64,000 nt of DNA from Paractinoplanes pyxinae (GCF_026626335.1 NZ_JAPNTZ010000007.1:372001-436000), one strand, 5' to 3'; shown: positions 41,863 through 51,693, counted from the first letter of the stretch. Program-made: numbers and translations. The notes: generated from the sequence alone by a model not told the origin.

Positions 41863-42834
41863 TTAGCGGGCCAAACCGCCCAACCAGCGCTCAATGAGGT
41901 AGAAGGCGATGGAAGAGGGCATCGGCAGGCCCATCGGGACGCCCGTCGACGGGTCGTGGAAGTCGCCCGCGATCATCTTCGCGATGTCGTCGCGGGTGAA
42001 CCAGTGCGCCTCGTCGATCTCGGCCGGGTCGAGCCGCATGGGCTGCTCGGGGTCGGCCGTGGCGTGGTAGCCGAGCATCAGCGAGCCCGGGAACGGCCAG
42101 GACTGGCTGCCCGCGTAGCGCAGCGAGGTGAGGGCCAGGCCGACCTCCTCGCCGACCTCGCGGGCGACGCTGGCCTCGGCCGACTCGCCGGGCTCGACGT
42201 AGCCGGCCAGGCACGAGAAGCGCAGGCCCCCGTCGGCGCCCTTACCCCAGGCCGCGTTGTGCCCGAGCAGGCAGCGCCCCTCGGGCCCGGCCACGCCGTC
42301 GTGCACGAGCACGATCATGGCCGGGTCGGTGCGGGGCCACATCATGTTGCCCTCGGTGTCCTTCCGCGCCCAGCCGGCCTCCACGGCGGTGGTGGGCAGG
42401 CCGGTGCGCGGTGAGAACTTGTGGCTGCGGTGCCAGTTGCCCAAGGCGACGGCGGTGGTGAAGATTCCGGCGTCGCGATCGTCCAGCAGGTGGCCGACGT
42501 CCCGCAGGGTGACCGCCGGGGCGTCCCCGGACTCGGGCAGGGGCGCGTCGACGGTCCACAGCGGGGTGCCGTCGGCGTCGAGGCCGAGGAACCAGTGCTC
42601 ACCGTCGGGCGCCTCGGCCGACGGCAGCAGCACCAGCCGATCGTCGGCGGCCCGGGCCCGGCCGCCCTTGCTCAGGTCGACCACCAGCACCCGGCCGCGG
42701 GTCCAGGCCGCGGCCAGCCACTCGTCGTCGGTGCGGTGCAGCGCCGCCCGGTCGAGGGTGCTGCGGGCCAGCGGCGGCGCGTCGATCAGGCCGCTGGGCT
42801 GCTCACGGACATCGGGCTCTTCCGGGGCGCTCAC
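41863..42834 (-). CDS. nudC: NAD(+) diphosphatase NudC
   Basis: 323 residues. The Nudix box GYVEPGESAEASVAREVGEEVG is followed by the NADH-pyrophosphatase signature SQSWPFPGSLMLGY. The enzyme splits NAD(H) to NMN(H) and AMP and can remove NAD caps from RNA. The zinc-ribbon cysteines of E. coli NudC are absent: the corresponding region reads WHRSHKFSPRTGLPT, and only two cysteines occur in the whole protein. The GTG start overlaps the stop of the M16 partner gene by 4 bp. M. tuberculosis nudC is also near uvrD2. Confidence 0.93.
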   Translation of the reverse strand: MSAPEEPDVREQPSGLIDAPPLARSTLDRAALHRTDDEWLAAAWTRGRVLVVDLSKGGRARAADDRLVLLPSAEAPDGEHWFLGLDADGTPLWTVDAPLPESGDAPAVTLRDVGHLLDDRDAGIFTTAVALGNWHRSHKFSPRTGLPTTAVEAGWARKDTEGNMMWPRTDPAMIVLVHDGVAGPEGRCLLGHNAAWGKGADGGLRFSCLAGYVEPGESAEASVAREVGEEVGLALTSLRYAGSQSWPFPGSLMLGYHATADPEQPMRLDPAEIDEAHWFTRDDIAKMIAGDFHDPSTGVPMGLPMPSSIAFYLIERWLGGLAR

Positions 42835-44150
42835 GCGACGCTTCGTTCCACCGTGGTGAGCGCGGACAGCGGACCCTCGACCTGCGCGGCGTCACCCAGC
42901 ACGACGGTGACCGCCTGAGACGGGGCGAGGAAGCGGGAAGCCACCTCGGCCACCTGCTCGCGGCTCGCCGTGGCCAGGGCGGCCGAATACTGCCGCAGAT
43001 GGTCGAGGCGGAGGCCGAAGCTGGCGTACATGCTGGCCAGGCCGGCCAGACCGGCCTGGGTGGACATGCCCAGGCGCAGCGTGCCCAGGGCATAGCGGCG
43101 GGCCTGCTCGAGCTCTTCCTCACCCGGCGGCAGGCTGGCGATGCGGCCCAGCTCGTACAGCGTCTCGAGCAGGGACGGGCCGGTCACCTCGGTCGCCACC
43201 TCGGCCGAGAGCACCAGCGCGGAGCCGGCCAGGTAGTGCTCGATGCCGGTGTGCGGGCCATAGGTGTAGCCCTTGTCCTCGCGCATGTTCTCGACCCAGC
43301 GGGACGAGAAGTAACCGCCGAAGACCAGGTTGGCCAGCTGCAGGGCGGCGTAGTCGGGGTCGGTGCGCTCGAGGGCGGGCAGGGCCATGCGCAGCGACGA
43401 CTGCACGGCGCCGGGCCGGTCGACCAGCAGCAGCGGGCCGGGCTCGAGGGCCGGGGTGGGCGGCACCTCGACCGCCTTGGCCGGGCCGGTCCAGCTGCCG
43501 AGCGCCTTCTCGGCGGCGTCGATGGCCTTCTCCGGGTTGAGGTCGCCCACCAGCACCAGCACCGCGCCCTCGGGGCGGACCCGCTCGGCGTGCAGGGTGC
43601 GCAGCTGGGCCGGGCGGACCGCGCGCACCTGCTCGGGCTCGGGCGTCTGGATCGCGTACGGGTGCTTGCCGTACATCCGCTTGAGCAGAGCCGTACGCGC
43701 GAGGTGGGCCGGCTGGGTCAGGGCCACCTGGATGTGGTCGACCAGCCGGTCGCGCTCGGTCGCCACCTCGTCGTTCGGGTACGCCGGGTCGGTCAGCACG
43801 GCGGCCAGGATCTCGAGCATGCGGTCGAGGCCTGAGGCCAGCGAGTTGCCGGTGACCAGCAGCCGGTCGGGGTCGAGCCCGGCCGACAGCCCGCCGCCGA
43901 CCGCCTGCAGCTCGGCCGCGATGTCGACGCTGGTCATCGTGCCGGTGCCGGTGAACAGCGCCTGGGACAGCACCGTGGCCCGGGACAGCGGCGCCTTGCC
44001 GAACGGCACCCGCAGCCGCAGCTCGACGAGCGGCACCGACGTACGCCGGATGGCGATCACCGTGAGGCCGCCGGCCAGCGTGCGTTCGGCCTCTTTGGGC
44101 AGCTTGAGCTTCGCGTCCGGGATCAGGGCGGGCAGGGACTTGCTGGTCAT
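42831..44150 (-). CDS. M16 family peptidase, non-catalytic subunit
   Basis: 439 residues. The M16 fold is clear (GLTVIAIRRTSVPLVELRLRVPFG, ELQAVGGGLSAGLDPDRLLV), but the HxxEH zinc site is missing: that region reads SRATVLSQALFTGTG. The C-terminal domain retains FGGYFSSRWVENMREDKGYTYGPHTG, the Arg/Tyr substrate-binding part that inactive M16B subunits give to their partner. It is translationally coupled to the catalytic subunit upstream (ATGA) and to nudC downstream (GTGA). A heterodimer is therefore likely. Confidence 0.88.
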   Translation of the reverse strand: MTSKSLPALIPDAKLKLPKEAERTLAGGLTVIAIRRTSVPLVELRLRVPFGKAPLSRATVLSQALFTGTGTMTSVDIAAELQAVGGGLSAGLDPDRLLVTGNSLASGLDRMLEILAAVLTDPAYPNDEVATERDRLVDHIQVALTQPAHLARTALLKRMYGKHPYAIQTPEPEQVRAVRPAQLRTLHAERVRPEGAVLVLVGDLNPEKAIDAAEKALGSWTGPAKAVEVPPTPALEPGPLLLVDRPGAVQSSLRMALPALERTDPDYAALQLANLVFGGYFSSRWVENMREDKGYTYGPHTGIEHYLAGSALVLSAEVATEVTGPSLLETLYELGRIASLPPGEEELEQARRYALGTLRLGMSTQAGLAGLASMYASFGLRLDHLRQYSAALATASREQVAEVASRFLAPSQAVTVVLGDAAQVEGPLSALTTVERSVA

Positions 44151-45454
44151 GCGGCGGCTCCCGGGACGACCTCGACGGTGGCGCGCCGCTCGGGGCGCAG
44201 GGTGGCGGCCGCGGCGGCGATCTGCGCCTCGGTGACCTCGCCGACCAGCTTGGGCAGTTCGTTGAGCATCTCGGGCCGGCCGCGCTGCAGTTCGAGCACG
44301 GCCATCGGCAGCGCCCGGCCGAGCACGGCGTCGGTGTCCCGCAGCAGGTGGGTGGCGATGCGGGCCTGCACCCGCTCGAGCTCGCCCGGCTTGAGGCCCT
44401 CGGTGGCCAGGTGGTCGAGCTCTTCGTCCACCGTGCGCAGCACCTTTTCGGCGTCGCCACCGGGCGGCATGTGCGCCTGCAGCAGCATCGCGGTGGGGTT
44501 GCGGACCTGGAACTCGTCGCCCATGAAGCCGATGTAGCCGCCGATGCTGGTCACCGTACGGTCGCGCTGGACCAGACGCTCGACCAGCCGGGACGCGTCG
44601 CCGTCGGTCAGCACCTCGGCCAGGACGACGAAGGGCAGGTAGTTCTCGAAGTCGCCGATCGGGTCGGGCACCCGCCAGGCGCTGGCCACGCCGGGCAGCG
44701 GGGCCAGCCGGTCGGTGTAGACGTCGCGCTTCTCGCTGGTCAGCCCGGGCTCGTCGAAGTCGGGCAACGGCGGCGCGGGGCGGGCCGGCACGTCGTCGAA
44801 GTGGCGGTGGATCATCTCGGTCGCCGTGGCCACGTCGAAGTCGCCCGCCACGGCCAGGGTCGCGTTGCCGCAGGCGTAGTAGCGGTCGAAGAAGGCCTGA
44901 GCGTCCTCGACCGTGGCGCTGTCGAGGTCGCCGAACGAGCCGTAGCCGTCGTGGGCGTTGGGGAACGTCGAGAACATCACCGGCGGCAGCCGCAACCAGG
45001 GGAACCCGCCGTAGGGCCGGTTCAGCACGTTGACGCGGATCTCTTCCTTCACCACGTCGATCTGGTTGAGCAGGTTCTCTTCGGTCAGGCGGGGGCCGCG
45101 CATGCGGTCGGCCTCGAGGAAGAGCGCCCGCTCGAGCGCGCCCGAGGGCAGCACCTCGAAATAGTCGGTGTAGTCGAGGTGGGTCGAGCCGTTGAACGTG
45201 CCGCCGGCCCCCTGCACGTGCCGGAAGTGGGCCAGCTTCTCCAGATTCTCGGAGCCCTGGAACATCAGGTGCTCGAAGAGGTGGGCGAAGCCGGTGCGGC
45301 CCTCGGGCTCGGAGCGGATGCCCACGTCGTAGACCACCGCGACCCCGACGACCGGGGCGCTGCGGTCGGGGGTGAGCACCACCCGCAATCCGTTGGCCAG
45401 GGTGAAACGCTCCACCGGGTACTTCGTCGCGGGGATCTTGATTCTGCGCGCCAC
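44147..45454 (-). CDS. M16 family zinc peptidase, catalytic subunit
   Basis: 435 residues. The zinc site is HLFEHLMFQGS (HxxEH, near residue 58-62) with the distal Glu in VVKEEIRVNVLNRPYGG about 75 residues later. The N-terminal strand ERFTLANGLRVVLTPDRSAPVVGV is typical of M16B peptidases. Actinobacterial pairs of this kind are cytoplasmic peptide-degrading enzymes of poorly known substrate. First gene of a coupled trio with the inactive M16 subunit and nudC. Confidence 0.93.
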   Translation of the reverse strand: MARRIKIPATKYPVERFTLANGLRVVLTPDRSAPVVGVAVVYDVGIRSEPEGRTGFAHLFEHLMFQGSENLEKLAHFRHVQGAGGTFNGSTHLDYTDYFEVLPSGALERALFLEADRMRGPRLTEENLLNQIDVVKEEIRVNVLNRPYGGFPWLRLPPVMFSTFPNAHDGYGSFGDLDSATVEDAQAFFDRYYACGNATLAVAGDFDVATATEMIHRHFDDVPARPAPPLPDFDEPGLTSEKRDVYTDRLAPLPGVASAWRVPDPIGDFENYLPFVVLAEVLTDGDASRLVERLVQRDRTVTSIGGYIGFMGDEFQVRNPTAMLLQAHMPPGGDAEKVLRTVDEELDHLATEGLKPGELERVQARIATHLLRDTDAVLGRALPMAVLELQRGRPEMLNELPKLVGEVTEAQIAAAAATLRPERRATVEVVPGAAA

Positions 45455-45573
45455 AAAATGACATTAGCGCCTTCTCCGACCTGCGTCGCGACCGCAGGTG
45501 ACCACTTGACCACCGGCTGATGTTCCGGCATGGGGACACGGGCTTGACGCCAATTCCTCCTTAGACCATCATT

Positions 45574-45590
45574 CCTATCCACTAGATAGG
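45574..45590. promoter_or_regulatory. Inverted repeat, probable Rrf2 operator
   Basis: CCTATC (45574-45579), CACTA, GATAGG (45585-45590), 31 bp before the regulator start. It overlaps a possible -10 element (TAGATA, 45583-45588). Position and symmetry suit autoregulation and control of the ABC importer by the Rrf2 protein. Confidence 0.6.
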
Positions 45591-45621
45591 TGTAAGAGAC
45601 AATGGCGGGACAGGGGGCTAC

Positions 45622-46032
45622 GTGTACGTCTCGGCGCGCACCGACTACGCCGTGAGGGCCATGCTCTCGGTGACGGCGGAACACCCCCGCCTCGTGAAGG
45701 CGGCCACGCTGGCCGCCGCTCAGGACATCCCGCTCAGTTTTCTGCAGGGCATCCTGCTCGACCTGCGCCGCGCCGGCCTGCTGCACAGCCACCGCGGCGT
45801 CGACGGCGGCTACGCGCTCGCCCGGCCGGCCGAGCAGATCACCGTGGGCGACGTCGTCCGCGCCGTCGGGGGCGCGCTCGCCACGGTGCGCGGCCTGCCC
45901 ACCACCAACGCGACCTATCACGGGGCCGCCACCGGGCTGCGCGACGTGTGGGTCGCGGTCGAGGAAGCCATCGAGGGCGTCGTCGACCACAAAACCTTGG
46001 CTGAACTCTCCATTCTCAAGGAGTCCGCATGA
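45622..46032 (+). CDS. Rrf2 family transcriptional regulator, cysteine-free
   Basis: 136 residues from GTG 45622, with GGGGG 5 bp before it. The winged-helix signature is SARTDYAVRAMLSV...LAAAQDIPLSFLQGILLDLRRAGLL and HRGVDGGYALARP. The protein has no cysteine at all, so it cannot carry the iron-sulphur cluster of IscR or NsrR; it belongs functionally with CymR-like sulphur regulators. The stop overlaps the start of the importer's binding-protein gene by 4 bp, giving a four-gene operon. A matching inverted repeat lies upstream. Confidence 0.88.
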   Translation: MYVSARTDYAVRAMLSVTAEHPRLVKAATLAAAQDIPLSFLQGILLDLRRAGLLHSHRGVDGGYALARPAEQITVGDVVRAVGGALATVRGLPTTNATYHGAATGLRDVWVAVEEAIEGVVDHKTLAELSILKESA

Positions 46033-47099
46033 GCTCCCGCACCTCACGTGCGCTTGCTGTTGCCGCCACCGCCCTGCTGTCCGTCTCGCTGCTGGCCGCC
46101 TGCGGCGGTGACGACGAGGCCGGCGGGTCGTCCTCGGGCGGATCGGCCGAGGCCGCGTCGCTGCGCCTGGGCTACTTCCCGAACATCACCCACACGCCGG
46201 CCCTGATCGGTGTGAACAAGGGCTTCTTCCAGACGTCTCTGGGCAACACCAAGCTCGAGACGAAGACGTTCAACGCCGGCCCGGCCGCGATCGAGGCGCT
46301 CTTCTCGGGCGCCATCGACGCCACGTACATCGGCCCCAACCCGGCCATCAACGGCTGGTCGCAGTCCAAGGGCACCGGCCTGAAGATCATCGCGGGCAGC
46401 ACCTCGGGCGGCGCCGGCCTGGTGGTCAAGGAGGGCATCAACACCGCGGCCGACCTCAAGGGCAAGAAGATCGCCACCCCGCAGCTGGGCAACACCCAGG
46501 ACGTGGCGCTGCGGGCCTGGCTCAAGGAGAACGGCCTCAACGCCGACCAGCAGGGCGGCGGCGACGTCTCGGTGCTGCCGCAGGACAACGCGACCGCGCT
46601 GCAGGCCTTCGCCCAGGGCGCGATCGACGGCGCCTGGGTGCCCGAGCCCAACTACAGCCGGCTGATCCTGGAGTCCAAGGGCAAGGTGCTGGTCGACGAG
46701 AAGGACCTGTGGCCCAGCGGCCTGTTCGTCACCACCCACCTGATCGTCACCCAGGAGTTCCTGAAGAAGTACCCGGCCACGGTCAAGAAGCTGCTGCAGG
46801 GTCACCTCGAGTCGCTCGACTACATCGAGAAGAACAACGCCGAGGCCCAGACCGCGGCCAACGCCCAGCTCGAAGCGCTCAGCGGCAAGCCGCTGAAGGA
46901 CGACGTGCTCAAGGCGTCGTTCAAGAACCTCACCTTCACCGCCGACCCGGTCGCCTCGTCGCTGTTCACCAGCGCCAAGCACGCCGAAGAGGTCGGTCTG
47001 CTCAAGCCGGTCGACCTCAAGGGCATCTACGACCTCGGGCCGCTCAACGAGCTGCTCAAGGCCGCGGGCAAGCCCGAGGTCAGCGACGCGGCCGCCTGA
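46029..47099 (+). CDS. ssuA: Sulfonate/nitrate-type ABC transporter substrate-binding lipoprotein
   Basis: 356 residues. A lipoprotein signal ends at LLAAC (Cys near residue 25), followed by a Gly/Ser-rich tether. The mature part is an SsuA/NMT1-like binding protein: LRLGYFPNITHTPALIGVNKGFF, TYIGPNPAINGW, DLKGKKIATPQLGNTQD and GAWVPEPNYSRLI. Such proteins bind aliphatic sulfonates, taurine, nitrate or thiamine precursors. Linkage to an Rrf2 regulator favours a sulphur source, but the ligand is not proven. The gene symbol is given by family resemblance. Confidence 0.85.
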   Translation: MSSRTSRALAVAATALLSVSLLAACGGDDEAGGSSSGGSAEAASLRLGYFPNITHTPALIGVNKGFFQTSLGNTKLETKTFNAGPAAIEALFSGAIDATYIGPNPAINGWSQSKGTGLKIIAGSTSGGAGLVVKEGINTAADLKGKKIATPQLGNTQDVALRAWLKENGLNADQQGGGDVSVLPQDNATALQAFAQGAIDGAWVPEPNYSRLILESKGKVLVDEKDLWPSGLFVTTHLIVTQEFLKKYPATVKKLLQGHLESLDYIEKNNAEAQTAANAQLEALSGKPLKDDVLKASFKNLTFTADPVASSLFTSAKHAEEVGLLKPVDLKGIYDLGPLNELLKAAGKPEVSDAAA

Positions 47100-47112
47100 A
47101 AGGCCTGAGCTC

Positions 47113-47857
<745 letters not shown>

Positions 47858-47868
<11 letters not shown>

Positions 47869-48793
47869 GTACCCGTCCGCGCGCGCCGGGCTCGAGGGCG
47901 TGAACGGCGACAGCACGGCGCCGGTCGCGGAGAAGCCCGGCGTCGACCCGGAGGCGGCCGAGGTCGCCGGTCTCGACGCGCTCGAGCTGCAGCCCAGGAA
48001 GGACAAGGGCGCCCTCGGCAAGCGCATCTGGAAGAGCACCTGGCCCAAGGTGCTGGCCATCGCGATCGTGCTGCTGATCTGGCAGATCACGGTGTGGTCG
48101 GAGTGGAAGCCGATCTACGTGCTGCCCTCGCCCACCACGGTCTTCACCGACCTGGGCAACGTGATCACCACGGGCGACTTCTGGGACGGCGTACGGGTCA
48201 CGATGACCCGCGCCTTCACCGGCTTCCTGCTGGCGGTGGTCATCGGCACCATCATCGGCGCTCTGGTCAGCCAGTTCGCGCCGTTGCGGGCGGCCATCGG
48301 CTCGCTGATCACCGGCCTGCAGACGATGCCCTCGATCATGTGGTTCCCGCTGGCCATCCTGCTCTTCCAGCTCAGCGAGAGCGCCATCCTGTTCGTGGTC
48401 GTGCTCGGGGCCGCCCCCTCGGTGGCCAACGGGCTGATCAGCGGCATCGACTACGTGCCGCGCACCTGGCTGCGGGTCGGGCAGGTGCTGGGCATGCGGG
48501 GCTTCGCGAAATACCGGCACCTGATCCTGCCGGCGTCGCTGCCCTCGTTCATCTCGGGCCTCAAGCAGGGCTGGGCGTTCTCGTGGCGCAGCCTGATGGC
48601 GGGCGAGCTGCTGGTCATCGTGCCGGGGGCGCTGTCGATCGGCGTACGCATGCAGCAGGCGCGCGACCTGAGCGATTCGAGCCTGGTGATCTGCTACATC
48701 ATCGTCGTCCTGATCATCGGCATCCTGATCGACGTCCTGTTCAACGCGGCCGACAACGCCCTGCGGAGGCGTTGGGGTTTGTTGAGTAACTAA
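47858..48793 (+). CDS. ssuC: ABC transporter permease (SsuC type)
   Basis: 311 residues with about six membrane segments after a hydrophilic N-terminal extension of ~60 residues. The importer coupling motif is near ISGIDYVPRTWLRVGQVLGMRG (EAA-loop type), with AGELLVIVPGALSIG and WKPIYVLPSPTTVF also family-typical. GGAGG 9 bp upstream selects ATG 47858 over the TTG at 47849. Last gene of the Rrf2-ssuABC operon; its stop overlaps the convergent gene by 4 bp. Confidence 0.88.
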
Positions 48794-49680
48794 ACAGGGC
48801 GCACAGAAGCAAGCACATCTTCGATCACGTAGTTCCACTGTTTGTGGGTGCCGGGGATCGAGATGTAGAGGACGGCCGCGGTCGTCTTGCCGACGTCGAT
48901 GACCGCCACCGCGGACAGCTCCTCGGTGGCGGTCAGCCCGGCCGCCTGGAAGTGCAGCCGGAACTCGCTCACCCAGGCCGGCCGCCCGCCCAGCGTGGTC
49001 AGCTCGTCGCGGATCGGGTCCATCGTGTTCGGTTGCGGGTAGTACTCGGCCCGCACGTCGGCCGACACCTGCCGCCCCACGCACTCGAGGTTCAGCGTCA
49101 CCGCGTCGTTGTCGGCCGCCGGCACCGCGGCCGACAGAATCGAGGCGTGATAGCTGCCCCCGCTGTACTGCTCGGTGACGAAGTGCTGGCCCACCCGGTA
49201 CGGCACCTCGAGCGTGCCGGCCCGCCACACGTCGGTCCACGGTTCCCAGGGTTCCCCGTACGCCTTGTACGAGATGCCGGCCTCGTCGTCGGTGGTGCGG
49301 GGGCCGCCCGGGACCGGCGGCGCGCTGGGCGCCCGGCTCGGGCCCGCGCTCGGTGAACCGCTGGGCGCCGGGCAGGCCTGGGCCAGCGGTGGGCGTACGT
49401 CGGTCGGGGCCGATTCCTTCGAGCCGAACGGGTCACCCTCGGCCGAGAACACGAGGATCAGCACCACGGTCAGACCGATCGCCAGGATCGCGCCCGCGAC
49501 GCCGGCGAAGATCCGCATCTGCCGGCGGCGCCGCTGCGGCCCGTCGGGCTGCGGAGCCTCGGGCTCGGGCGGGGGCGGCGGCTTGACCGGAGGGCCGCCC
49601 GGGGCCGTAGTGACCAGGCCCGAACCGAGCCGGCCGCCCGCCTGCTGCCACGAGTACGGCTCGGGGGTCTGCTCGGACAT
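48790..49680 (-). CDS. Membrane-anchored hypothetical protein with extracytoplasmic domain
   Basis: 296 residues. A Pro-rich cytoplasmic part (VKPPPPPEPEAPQP) and a basic stop (RRRRQ) precede one membrane helix (FAGVAGAILAIGLTVVLILVF, residues ~58-78). A Ser/Pro/Ala linker follows, then a globular domain of about 160 residues (ISYKAYGEPWEPWTDVWRAG, VGQHFVTEQYSGGSYHASIL, NYVIEDVLASVRP). The layout is common among actinobacterial envelope proteins of unknown function. It may form a unit with the small membrane protein gene directly upstream. Confidence 0.75.
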   Translation of the reverse strand: MSEQTPEPYSWQQAGGRLGSGLVTTAPGGPPVKPPPPPEPEAPQPDGPQRRRRQMRIFAGVAGAILAIGLTVVLILVFSAEGDPFGSKESAPTDVRPPLAQACPAPSGSPSAGPSRAPSAPPVPGGPRTTDDEAGISYKAYGEPWEPWTDVWRAGTLEVPYRVGQHFVTEQYSGGSYHASILSAAVPAADNDAVTLNLECVGRQVSADVRAEYYPQPNTMDPIRDELTTLGGRPAWVSEFRLHFQAAGLTATEELSAVAVIDVGKTTAAVLYISIPGTHKQWNYVIEDVLASVRPV

Positions 49681-49715
49681 GAATCCCAGTGAACACCACG
49701 ATGGTGGCGATCACG

Positions 49716-49916
49716 TCACGGCAGCCGGGCGGTGTTCTCCACAGCCGTGCTGAACAGGGCGCTGACCTGCTGCCAGAGCGTGGGGCTGACGTCGGTCGGG
49801 CCGGTGCCGACCGCCGGGTACCACGGCGCGAAGGCCACCACGAGAACCAGCGCGACGCCGAAGACGGCGACCGCGCAGACGAATCCGAATTCCCGGCGGG
49901 CGGATGGTCCGCTCAT
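49716..49916 (-). CDS. Small single-pass membrane protein
   Basis: 66 residues with one strong hydrophobic helix (FVCAVAVFGVALVLVVAFAPWY) and a C-terminal part reading DVSPTLWQQVSALFSTAVENTA. Reads in the same direction as, and 35 bp upstream of, the larger anchored protein, so the two are probably co-transcribed. Unrecognised family. Between its start and the acyltransferase gene (49917-50081) I see only likely promoter sequence. Confidence 0.6.
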   Translation of the reverse strand: MSGPSARREFGFVCAVAVFGVALVLVVAFAPWYPAVGTGPTDVSPTLWQQVSALFSTAVENTARLP

Positions 49917-50081
49917 GCCGGTACCTCCCCAGTCGCGGCCGGGCCCGTCACCTCGAGGCCCGGTCAGGTCAGAGCCCCGTCACGTCCGAGTGAAAAGGGC
50001 CGATAATGCTTAGACGCATGAACGGCCCCGGACGTTGCACCGTCCCAGGAGAAGTTCAGCGACTTCCGCTACCGTCTTGCC

Positions 50082-50795
50082 ATGGAACTCGTGTATCCGC
50101 CGGTCGTCGCCCTCGCCAAGACGATGTTCCGGGTGCTCGACATGAAGATCGAGATCGACGGCGCCGAGCACATCCCGGCCACCGGCGGGGCGGTGCTCGC
50201 GAGCAACCACGTGAGCTACCTCGACTTCATCTTCTGCGGTCTGGGTGCTCAGCCGGCCAAGCGCTTGGTGCGCTTCATGGCCAAGGATGCCGTTTTCCGT
50301 CACAAGGTCAGCGGCCCGCTGATGCGCGGCATGCGGCACATCCCGGTCGACCGGGACGCGGGCGCCGCGTCGTTCCGCACGGCCACCGAGGCGCTGAAGA
50401 AGGGCGAGGTGGTCGGCGTCTTCCCCGAGGCGACGATCAGCGAGTCGTTCACCGTCAAAGAGCTCAAGTCGGGCGCGGTCCGGCTGGCCCGCACGGCCAA
50501 GGTGCCGCTGATCCCGATGGTCGTCTGGGGTCCGCACCGGCTGTGGACCAAGGGCCGCAAGAAAGAGCTGACCAAGCGCCATGTGCCGGTCATCATCAAG
50601 ATCGGCGAGGCGATGGAGATGCCCAAGGGCACCTCGCCCGACGCGCTCACCGCGATGCTCAAGGAGCGGCTGAGCGGCCTGCTCGACGCGGCCCAGCGGG
50701 CCTACCCCGAGCAGCCCTCCGGCCCCGACGACCGCTGGTGGCTTCCCGCCCACCTGGGCGGCACGGCACCCCTGCCGCCGGTCGCCGCGATCTGA
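50082..50795 (+). CDS. 1-acyl-sn-glycerol-3-phosphate acyltransferase-like (PlsC family)
   Basis: 237 residues. Acyltransferase motifs: SNHVSYLDFIF (catalytic NHxSxxD), GMRHIPVDRD (block II) and GVFPEATIS (block III, FPEGT-like with Ala), then KSGAVRLARTAKVPLIPMVVWG. It should transfer acyl chains to lysophosphatidate or a related lipid at the membrane face. Gly is replaced by Ala in block III, seen in actinobacterial paralogues. Probably monocistronic; a strong terminator follows. Confidence 0.88.
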   Translation: MELVYPPVVALAKTMFRVLDMKIEIDGAEHIPATGGAVLASNHVSYLDFIFCGLGAQPAKRLVRFMAKDAVFRHKVSGPLMRGMRHIPVDRDAGAASFRTATEALKKGEVVGVFPEATISESFTVKELKSGAVRLARTAKVPLIPMVVWGPHRLWTKGRKKELTKRHVPVIIKIGEAMEMPKGTSPDALTAMLKERLSGLLDAAQRAYPEQPSGPDDRWWLPAHLGGTAPLPPVAAI

Positions 50796-50803
50796 GACAA
50801 CGC

Positions 50804-50839
50804 AAAAGCGCCTCACCCCGGCCGGGGTGAGGCGCTTTT
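50804..50839. terminator. Bidirectional intrinsic terminator
   Basis: AAAAGCGCCTCACCCCG pairs with CGGGGTGAGGCGCTTTT in a perfect stem of about 17 bp with A4 and T4 flanks, lying between the convergent acyltransferase and cold-shock genes. Confidence 0.9.
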
Positions 50840-50850
50840 GACTAGTTACT

Positions 50851-51054
50851 TCAGAGCGGACGGATGTTCGCGGCCTGCGGGCCCTTCTGGCCCTGGGTCA
50901 CCTCGAACTCGACCCGCTGGTTCTCGTCCAGGCTGCGGTAGCCCGAGGTCTGGATAGCGGAGAAGTGGGCGAAGACGTCGGCGCCGCCGTCGTCCGGGGT
51001 GATGAACCCGAAGCCCTTGTCCGCGTTAAACCACTTCACAACGCCGGTAACCAT
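50851..51054 (-). CDS. Cold-shock protein (CspA family)
   Basis: 67 residues, a single OB fold with both RNA-binding motifs: GFGFITP (RNP1) and DVFAHFSAI (RNP2). It binds single-stranded RNA/DNA and acts as an RNA chaperone. GAGGAGA lies 5-7 bp before ATG 51054. The 51055-51276 leader probably contains a long 5' untranslated region, as is common for csp genes, and a hairpin at 51182-51214. Confidence 0.95.
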   Translation of the reverse strand: MVTGVVKWFNADKGFGFITPDDGGADVFAHFSAIQTSGYRSLDENQRVEFEVTQGQKGPQAANIRPL

Positions 51055-51181
51055 GATCGTCTCCTCGACGGTCGATCGCTCCGTCCCAACATGGGCGGAA
51101 CGAGGTAATAAGACCCACACTTCATGAGTCTCGTGTCGCCGTACTGATCGCCCGTACCGGAGAAACCCGGGTTACGACAAA

Positions 51182-51214
51182 GAGCGCCTGGGGCAGACTT
51201 CCCCACAGGCGCTC
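51182..51214. terminator. Hairpin between the cold-shock gene and its divergent neighbour
   Basis: GAGCGCCTG (51182-51190) pairs with CAGGCGCTC (51206-51214). On the minus strand it is followed by TTTGTCG, so it may stop leftward read-through from adnAB before the cold-shock gene, or lie in the cold-shock leader. Confidence 0.4.
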
Positions 51215-51276
51215 CTGAGTACTTGGGAACCAAACTGACAACGCGGAGAGCCTAACACGTCCAAGGAGGTTCGCCG

Positions 51277-51693
51277 GTGATCGGCGTTGAACTGGCACAG
51301 CAGCTCAGAGAGGCCGGACTGGCCTGGAAGCCGGCCCTCGGCGACCGGTTCGCCATCCCCGACCGGGATCTGGACGACGAAGTGTTCGTGTTGAGCAACA
51401 TGACTGTCGAGGTGCATTCGATGCCGGAGGGCCGGGTCATCGGCTTCAACGGCACCACTGAATGGGCGCTCGACGACGTGGAACTCGACGAGACGGTGTG
51501 GCTGCCCCGCGAGGACCAGCTGCGCGAACTGCTCGGCGGGACGTTCCGGGTCCTGCGGCGCGGGCCGGCCGGCTACGAGGTGGTCATCGACCTGCTGGGC
51601 GAGGAGCGGACGTTCGGGGCGGAGACGACCGAGGGCGCGTACGCCTCGGCCCTCCTGCACCTGCTGGCGGCAGCGGGGGCCGACGGCCTCTAA
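51277..51693 (+). CDS. Conserved hypothetical protein
   Basis: 138 residues from GTG 51277, with AAGGAGG 7 bp upstream, a strong site. The sequence (LAQQLREAGLAWKPALGDRF, AIPDRDLDDEVFVLSNMTVE, NGTTEWALDDVELDETVWLP, REDQLRELLGGTFRVLRR) is typical of an actinobacterial family sometimes labelled pilus assembly protein CpaE; nothing here supports a pilus role. No membrane segment or metal site. The last four bases overlap the adnB stop on the other strand. Confidence 0.8.
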   Translation: MIGVELAQQLREAGLAWKPALGDRFAIPDRDLDDEVFVLSNMTVEVHSMPEGRVIGFNGTTEWALDDVELDETVWLPREDQLRELLGGTFRVLRRGPAGYEVVIDLLGEERTFGAETTEGAYASALLHLLAAAGADGL

